Of a stretch of DNA of 8,859 bases, positions 5,616-8,859 are shown piece after piece. This DNA is from an uncultured bacterium (GTDB lineage: Bacteria; Cyanobacteriota; Vampirovibrionia; Gastranaerophilales; Gastranaerophilaceae): positions 1-8,859 of the forward strand of contig CAMDZX010000072.1 in the NCBI GenBank assembly GCA_945910925.1, given 5' to 3'. The notes beneath the pieces were generated by a model. The model made no database searches. It was not told the origin of the DNA and was given only the letters and a program-made list of their open reading frames with translations. The first letter of the stretch is position 1; each line of letters opens with the position of its first letter. A program made the translations under genes and the position numbers.

Positions 5616-5813
5616 TTATTTTTCCCATATAAGCGGAAGAATAGTGTTTTGTTCAAACATGGATATTGAATTTACGGGATTGATTTTAGGTTTATCTTTT
5701 TTATTTTTTGCCGAGATTTTTTCATAAATCTCAGGATTAGTTCGGATAAGCATTTCTACTTCTGCCTTTGGCAGATTAAAAATATTATTTGTTTTTTTAT
5801 TTTTAACTTTCAT
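5616..5813 (-). CDS. Small 65-residue phage protein, probably virion-module accessory
   Basis: The product starts MKVKNKKTNNIFNLPKAEVE and continues MLIRTNPEIYEKI, then a Lys-rich linker and NTILPLIWEK. The pattern 'K-x-N-K-x-T-x-x-I-x-x-L-P-x-x-E-x-x-x-L-I-x-x-x-P-x-x-Y' resembles small proteins often found between capsid and head-tail joining genes in phages, whose function is mostly unknown. The frame is open for another 19 codons upstream (to 5870), but TAAGGAG lies just before the ATG at 5813 and the upstream codons fall in a dispersed-repeat module, so 5813 is the better start. It is preceded by a repeat-filled gap and followed by a terminator-like hairpin. It may act in head completion; this is inferred from position only. 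Confidence 0.68.
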   Translation of the reverse strand: MKVKNKKTNNIFNLPKAEVEMLIRTNPEIYEKISAKNKKDKPKINPVNSISMFEQNTILPLIWEK

Positions 5814-5847
5814 AAATATCTCCTTAATTAAACACATCGTAACATCA

Positions 5848-5971
5848 GGCAAACCCAACAAATCCAACATTTCTCATACCCCTCTCCGATGAAAAATGAC
5901 AGAGTGACTAAGCAGTAGGGTAGACTTCAGTCTACCGATACTCCTAAATGCAAGGGTATATATTTCGCACC
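5848..5971 (-). repeat. Composite dispersed repeat, copy C
   Basis: Modules on the plus strand are: CAAACCCAACAAATCCAACA with TTTCTCATACCCCTCTCC (about 5850-5887); GAGTGACTAAGCAGTA; GGTAGACTTCAGTCTACC (5919-5936, palindrome with a TC centre); CTCCTAAATG; and ATATTTCGCACC (5960-5971). Unlike copies A and B it begins with the CTCTCC module instead of the GTCAGGC palindrome. It reaches into the upstream extension of the 65-residue gene. Confidence 0.85.
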
Positions 5972-5997
5972 AAGTTTAATATAAAAATATAGATAAA

Positions 5998-6093
5998 ACC
6001 CAACAATACCCCTCTCCGTTGGGAGAGGATAGCCGTAGGGTAGACTTTAGTCTACCAACACATCAATATAAGTAAGGTACAATATTTCGCACC
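5998..6093 (-). repeat. Composite dispersed repeat, copy D
   Basis: It directly follows copy C in the same orientation. Modules are: CCCAACAATACCCCTCTCC with its arm GGAGAGG (CCTCTCC 6011-6017, GGAGAGG 6022-6028), GTAGGGTAGACTTTAGTCTA with CCAACA (palindrome 6039-6056), a 24-bp spacer, and AATATTTCGCACC (6081-6093). Two near-complete copies side by side make this gap the repeat centre of the window. Confidence 0.88.
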
Positions 6094-6234
6094 CTTGCAA
6101 ATAATGTTACCTCTAAACTTTTTATTTAATAGTGATAACCCCAAGTCATCCTTCTACATGACTTAATCTTTTATACAACTCTTTAAATTTATTTTATAAT
6201 GTTAAAGTGAGAGCATTCAATTAACTAATAAAGC
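6094..6234. other. AT-rich intergenic stretch with one inverted repeat
   Basis: No credible gene is seen. AAGTCAT (6143-6149) and ATGACTT (6158-6164) form a perfect 7-bp inverted repeat with an 8-nt loop. TATAAT (6195-6200) is a good -10 hexamer on the plus strand but has no convincing -35 box and no gene downstream on that strand. Confidence 0.4.
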
Positions 6235-6259
6235 TTGGCGGGGCAAAAAGTCCCGCCAA
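6235..6259 (-). terminator. Terminator-like hairpin after the decoration-like gene
   Basis: TTGGCGGG (6235-6242) and CCCGCCAA (6252-6259) form a perfect 8-bp GC-rich stem; a C-G pair can close an A5 loop. It starts 5 nt after the stop of the decoration-like gene. On the minus strand it is followed by GCTTTATTAGTT, a weak T tract. It probably ends the scaffold-capsid-decoration unit. Confidence 0.72.
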
Positions 6260-6264
6260 ACAAA

Positions 6265-6648
6265 TTAATGTACTTCAACAGATTTTGCAACTGCAAAAAT
6301 CTTACCTGTGAACCCTGTTTTAAAATCAATATTCATAGAACCGTCTTTGTTTTCAAATCTCGACAGGTCTTGAACCTGATAAACATTTACGGAAGATGCC
6401 TCAACGGCAAGAGTTAAATCCCCGAGTTTAGCATTCGGGAAATTATCTCCTGCTTTGAATGTAACTTCAGAAGCGGCAGTTGCGGTATTTTCGATACAAA
6501 TTGCAAGAGAGTTATTTTTATTGGCAAAAGCAGCTTTCAATGTAATCCCGTTAGCGGGTGTAACTGTTTGCTTTATAATTTCCGCACTTGCAACAGATTG
6601 AGTTTTATCCGTTTCCGGATATTGAACAGAAATAATATCTCTAGTCAT
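6265..6648 (-). CDS. Head decoration-like beta-sandwich protein
   Basis: This encodes 127 residues from the ATG at 6648, preceded by GAAAGGA and a T-rich spacer. Ten more codons upstream (to 6678) are open but would place the ribosome binding site inside the gene, so they are rejected. The sequence is strand-rich: MTRDIISVQY, then TVTPANGITLKAAFANKNNS (28-47), LAICIENTATAASEVTFKAG (48-67), DNFPNAKLGDLTLAV (68-82), VYQVQDLSRFENKDGSMNID (89-108) and TGKIFAVAKSVEVH (114-127). The order 'N-T-x5-V-T-F-K-A-G-D-N...L-G-D-L...S-R-F-x(4)-G-S-x-N-I-D-F...T-G-x-I' resembles small proteins found straight after the capsid gene in many tailed phages, believed to sit on the capsid surface. It follows the capsid gene after about 66 bp. 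The decoration role is an inference from fold pattern and position. Confidence 0.68.
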   Translation of the reverse strand: MTRDIISVQYPETDKTQSVASAEIIKQTVTPANGITLKAAFANKNNSLAICIENTATAASEVTFKAGDNFPNAKLGDLTLAVEASSVNVYQVQDLSRFENKDGSMNIDFKTGFTGKIFAVAKSVEVH

Positions 6649-6680
6649 AAAAAATCCTTTCAAATTAATGTATAACAAAC

Positions 6681-6718
6681 AAAAAGGGCATTAAGCCCGA
6701 ACATAAGTTCAGGCTTAA
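6681..6718 (-). promoter_or_regulatory. Mutually exclusive hairpins after the capsid gene (terminator/antiterminator-like)
   Basis: On the minus strand, TTAAGCCTGAAC (6718-6707) and GTTCGGGCTTAA (6702-6691) can form a 12-bp stem with one U-G pair and a 4-nt loop. The second arm also contains GGGC (6698-6695), which pairs with GCCC (6689-6686) to form a compact hairpin followed at once by TTTTT (6685-6681), a textbook terminator. The two folds share GGGCTTAA and cannot form together. The first arm includes the capsid stop codon (6717-6715), so ribosomes reaching the stop would block the long stem and favour the terminator. Layout is seen; switching is inferred. Confidence 0.6.
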
Positions 6719-7617
6719 GATGCAGCACGTGAAGATAAGGAGAGCGGTGCCGAGATTTTAACAGTACCTAAGAAATCAGCACGAGGAGCGCCGACACCGT
6801 ATAATCCGTATCCTTTGTAACGTGTATTAAAATTATTTTCAGGTGTATAAGATTGAGTATTCAAGTCAGAAGAAACACCACCTGCGAGTGTTTTGTTCTT
6901 AATCCCGAATAACGGATAGAACACACCGTCTTCCGGCTGAGCGATGTTATTAGAAACAAGTATTTCCCAGCCGCACAAATGTCCTACATACCCTTTGGAC
7001 ATTTTTTCGTGACCTGATTCAACATATTTAAGGTCATCCAATTTTCCTAAATAGAATTGATATTCAGGCGGAACAACACAAACCATATTTCCGTCAATCC
7101 AGTTTGTATGTCCTTTACCGTCACCTTTTTTAAATAATGCCTGCATATACGCAAGAATTTCTTTTGCGTAATCGGCGTCAAGCTTAATAGCTTTTCCGTT
7201 ATCATCGAGGTAATGAGCGGCACGAGTGTATAGGTTCGCATAAGCTGCATCAACACCTGCTGCGAACTGTTTAATAGCATCTTCTGTATAATCTTTTGCA
7301 AGATTAACTTGAGAATCACAGTCAATGGCATTTTTGATTTGATTTTCTTCAATCGCACTTAATTCAAAGTGAAACGCTTTACCACGATTAATTTTAACTT
7401 TTGTTGTAGACGTAACGGCAAGTTCGGGAGTTTTGAGGTCACCGCCGTCGTAATCAAACATGGTTACTGAGCCCGGCATAATAACATCGACCTCATCACC
7501 TTTTTTAATTGCGTCTTTGAAATCGGTATGAGCCAATTTCCCGATAACTAATTCATCATACAAATACTTTTTAAATGCTTGGTTAAAAGCAGAAATAACT
7601 AATTGTTTTACTGACAT
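6715..7617 (-). CDS. Major capsid protein (HK97 fold, P22 coat-like)
   Basis: This encodes 300 residues, a usual size for a minimal HK97-fold coat protein. Landmarks include an N-terminal helix (1-25), the strand segment GDEVDVIMPGSVTMFDYDGG (40-59), KVKINRGKAFHFELSAIEEN (73-92), the long spine-helix region TEDAIKQFAAGVDAAYANLY (111-130), MVCVVPPEYQFYLGK (178-192) and the A-domain-like GWEILVSNNIAQPEDGVFYP (216-235), ending in a strand-rich C-terminus. 'V-P-P-x-x-x-x-x-L' followed by 'G-W-x-I-x-x-S-N-N' is a recurring pattern in P22-type coat proteins. It assembles the icosahedral head with the adjacent scaffold. The ribosome binding site is AGAAAGG, 4-6 nt before ATG. No cleavable N-terminal delta domain is evident, in line with a separate scaffold gene. 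Confidence 0.88.
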   Translation of the reverse strand: MSVKQLVISAFNQAFKKYLYDELVIGKLAHTDFKDAIKKGDEVDVIMPGSVTMFDYDGGDLKTPELAVTSTTKVKINRGKAFHFELSAIEENQIKNAIDCDSQVNLAKDYTEDAIKQFAAGVDAAYANLYTRAAHYLDDNGKAIKLDADYAKEILAYMQALFKKGDGKGHTNWIDGNMVCVVPPEYQFYLGKLDDLKYVESGHEKMSKGYVGHLCGWEILVSNNIAQPEDGVFYPLFGIKNKTLAGGVSSDLNTQSYTPENNFNTRYKGYGLYGVGAPRADFLGTVKISAPLSLSSRAAS

Positions 7618-7677
7618 AATAATCCTTTCTTAAAAACTTGTGTAACAAACGTTTTTCAGGCGAGTTCCGGCACAAAT

Positions 7678-7706
7678 CAAACCGTTATCGGTTCACCGGC
7701 GGTTTG
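7678..7706 (-). other. Nested hairpin between scaffold and capsid genes
   Basis: CAAACCG (7678-7684) and CGGTTTG (7700-7706) form a perfect 7-bp stem. Inside, CGGT (7689-7692) and ACCG (7695-7698) can pair. No T tract follows on the minus strand, so this looks like a processing or stability element between scaffold and capsid transcripts rather than a terminator. Capsid is needed in much larger amounts than scaffold, which would fit such an element. Confidence 0.5.
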
Positions 7707-7754
7707 TATTAATCAGGAACAAGTTATCTGAAAGAGGGTAAACTTCCGAACTTC

Positions 7755-8399
7755 TTAGATATGCTCAGCAACATAAGCATCTATTTGTTCGGGAGTAAGC
7801 GAATCTATTTTCGGCATAGACTTAGTGCTATTTTTTGCGGCAGAATTAGAAAACTGCATTTGCGAGGTAATATTATCATTTTCATTTTTAGCAGCTTTGG
7901 CTTTTTCGCTCATCTTAATTCTTGCAGCTACGTAATTATCCAAGAGAGAAACGAATTTATCTGCATCAAGGTTTGTTCCGAGAGCATTAAAAGCTTCGGC
8001 ATATAACTCTTTGAACTCAGGATTTTTAAAATATTCGTTTTTCTGATATTTAGGAATAACCTTATCAAAATATTCTTTTGCAGCCTTAAGTGTTTTATCT
8101 TTTTCAATAGATTCTTTCTGCATATTTTCGAGTAACTCGGCTTTTTTCCTGAGTTCGCCGAGTTCTTTTGATTGTTGCCCTTGTTGCAATTCCATATTTT
8201 TATATGCCGCAGTAAGGTCTTCTACTGACTTAAATTTCCCAAGAATCATATCAGAATTCTTAGTTTTGTTATTATTTTTATTATTGGCAGAACCTTCCTG
8301 TATATTTTGTAAAGCTTCAGCAGATGCTTCTTGTGATTGGGTCTGCACTTGCGGTTGAATTTGTTCTTGGGTATCAACCGAACCGTTAACATTATCCAT
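7755..8399 (-). CDS. Phage capsid scaffolding protein
   Basis: This encodes 214 residues, almost wholly helical or disordered with many charges. Residues 1-48 are Gln/Asn/Ser-rich and low complexity (QEQIQPQVQTQSQEASAEAL, then NNKNNNKTKN). ILGKFKSVEDLTAAYKNMEL (52-71) matches the 'K-F-K-S-x-E-D-L-x-x-A-Y' segment commonly seen in phage scaffold proteins. Residues 60-108 form a predicted coiled coil (LQQGQQSKELGELRKKAELL). The C-terminus has a short helix, SLTPEQIDAYVAEHI (200-214), which in scaffolds often contacts the coat. The gene sits directly before the capsid gene, the standard place. TAAGGAG precedes the ATG. Scaffolds direct procapsid assembly and then leave the head. A 10-bp hairpin lies in its leader. 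Confidence 0.82.
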   Translation of the reverse strand: MDNVNGSVDTQEQIQPQVQTQSQEASAEALQNIQEGSANNKNNNKTKNSDMILGKFKSVEDLTAAYKNMELQQGQQSKELGELRKKAELLENMQKESIEKDKTLKAAKEYFDKVIPKYQKNEYFKNPEFKELYAEAFNALGTNLDADKFVSLLDNYVAARIKMSEKAKAAKNENDNITSQMQFSNSAAKNSTKSMPKIDSLTPEQIDAYVAEHI

Positions 8400-8418
8400 A
8401 TTAATCTCCTTATTTTAC

Positions 8419-8441
8419 TATCCTGAAACTTTTTCAGGATA
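8419..8441 (-). promoter_or_regulatory. Perfect 10-bp leader hairpin before the scaffold gene
   Basis: TATCCTGAAA (8419-8428) and TTTCAGGATA (8432-8441) form a perfect 10-bp stem with a 3-nt loop. On the minus strand it ends 19 nt before the scaffold ATG, just upstream of the TAAGGAG ribosome binding site. The minus strand after it reads GTAAAATAAGG, with no T tract, so it is more likely an mRNA 5'-end, processing or stability hairpin than a terminator. On the plus strand T-rich sequence follows only after about 14 nt. Confidence 0.6.
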
Positions 8442-8567
8442 ACTACGTACAACATTTTTATTTTTATTTTTTTAGAATAATAAGCCACCACTCCTTTCCA
8501 ACAGATTACAAATATGTTAAATTTCAAAGACTTCAACAGCCACATTCACGGGGTAAAACATTATATA

Positions 8568-8610
8568 AAATCCAACATTTCTTATACCCCTCTCCGTTGG
8601 GAGAGGATAG
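8568..8610 (-). repeat. CTCTCC repeat module, copy E
   Basis: It reads AAATCCAACATTTCTTATAC then CCCTCTCC, with CCTCTCC (8589-8595) and GGAGAGG (8600-8606) as stem arms around GTTG. Its first half matches the start of copy C and its hairpin matches copy D. The GGTAGACT palindrome does not follow here. Confidence 0.8.
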
Positions 8611-8859
8611 AAATTTTGTTTGAGCTTTGCGAAAACTTAAATTTCTTGGTGAGGGTTGGATTGCTAAGATATGAGTGAAGATATGAGTAATTAAGTTACT
8701 GAGTGACTGAGTGATTAAGATTTTGTGTGGTTATTTTGTTGCACCACATCCGAAACTTTCAAATCCTGTCATTGCGAGAGCCGGTAGGCTCGTGGCAATC
8801 CAGCCTTTACATGATTAATAGTTCATTGGATTAAAATAAATGTAAATATATACCTTGTT
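8611..8859. repeat. Gene-free right end: short tandem repeats and a dispersed hairpin repeat
   Basis: No credible gene is visible. AAGATATGAGTG/A is repeated twice in tandem (8666-8677, 8678-8689), and GAGTGACT/GAGTGATT twice (8701-8708, 8709-8716), related to the GAGTGACTAAG and GTGACTGAGTAG stretches in copies C and A. At 8769-8801 lies GTCATTGCGAGAGCC...GGCTCGTGGCAATCCAG, with ATTGC (8771-8775) pairing with GCAAT (8795-8799) and AGCC with GGCT. Elements of the form TCATTGCGAG...GGCAATCCAG are known as dispersed chromosomal repeats in several bacterial groups. Confidence 0.7.

Noticed and set aside
5848..6093. Possible CRISPR array from repeated similar blocks
   Set aside because: Only two adjacent blocks, unequal modules and no uniform spacer length; the same modules occur singly in other gaps.
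7047..7358. Minus-strand frame inside the capsid gene
   Set aside because: It is a shifted-frame shadow with a Lys/Leu/Ile-rich product and no start signal.
7761..8545. Plus-strand frame inside the scaffold gene and a minus-strand frame running from its leader into it
   Set aside because: Both conflict with the scaffold frame. The leader frame would start without a ribosome binding site and read through the hairpin into another frame.
8769..8801. tRNA-like fold at the right end
   Set aside because: Only one hairpin with a known dispersed-repeat pattern; no anticodon or T-arm is present.

Overview
The window is AT-rich bacterial DNA carrying the virion-structure and lysis genes of a short-tailed (podovirus-like) phage or prophage, transcribed almost entirely on the minus strand. 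Family calls come from recognising protein patterns by eye; no database search was possible. The host cannot be proven. AT-rich DNA, AAGGAG-type ribosome binding sites, families of short dispersed palindromic repeats and a host-like 370-residue protein are compatible with an uncultured gut bacterium. I lean weakly towards the Gastranaerophilales/Melainabacteria.

Layout, read right to left in the direction of transcription: about 460 bp without genes, holding a 5' hairpin and dispersed repeats (8404-8859); scaffold-like protein (7755-8399); HK97-fold major capsid protein (6715-7617); beta-rich head-decoration-like protein (6265-6648); a 370-bp gap with two composite repeats; a 65-residue protein (5616-5813); head-tail adaptor-like protein (4867-5532); beta-propeller-like tail hub protein (3307-4857); a second repeat-filled gap; amidase endolysin (2515-3003); a third repeat-filled gap; a 370-residue protein with a degenerate kinase-like core (1164-2276); a plus-strand mini-cassette of two small genes, 105 and 43 residues, with its own terminator (618-1165); a one-TM, coiled-coil, holin-like protein (238-483); and the start of a probable tail or fibre gene coupled to it by an ATGA overlap (1-241, runs off the window). 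Portal and terminase genes are not in the window.

How the parts fit: scaffold, capsid and decoration proteins build the head; the adaptor and hub close it and form the short tail; amidase plus holin-like protein lyse the cell. The kinase-like gene and the plus-strand cassette sit between endolysin and holin-like gene, where accessory 'moron' genes are often found. They are the best candidates here for undescribed biology. Three gaps on the minus strand contain variants of one modular repeat, all in the same orientation. Nearly every gap in the virion operon also has a hairpin. One of these, just after the capsid gene, can fold in two mutually exclusive ways, one being a textbook terminator. 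Two stereotyped ribosome binding sites recur: GAAAGGA followed by an A/T-rich (often T-rich) spacer, and TAAGGAG.
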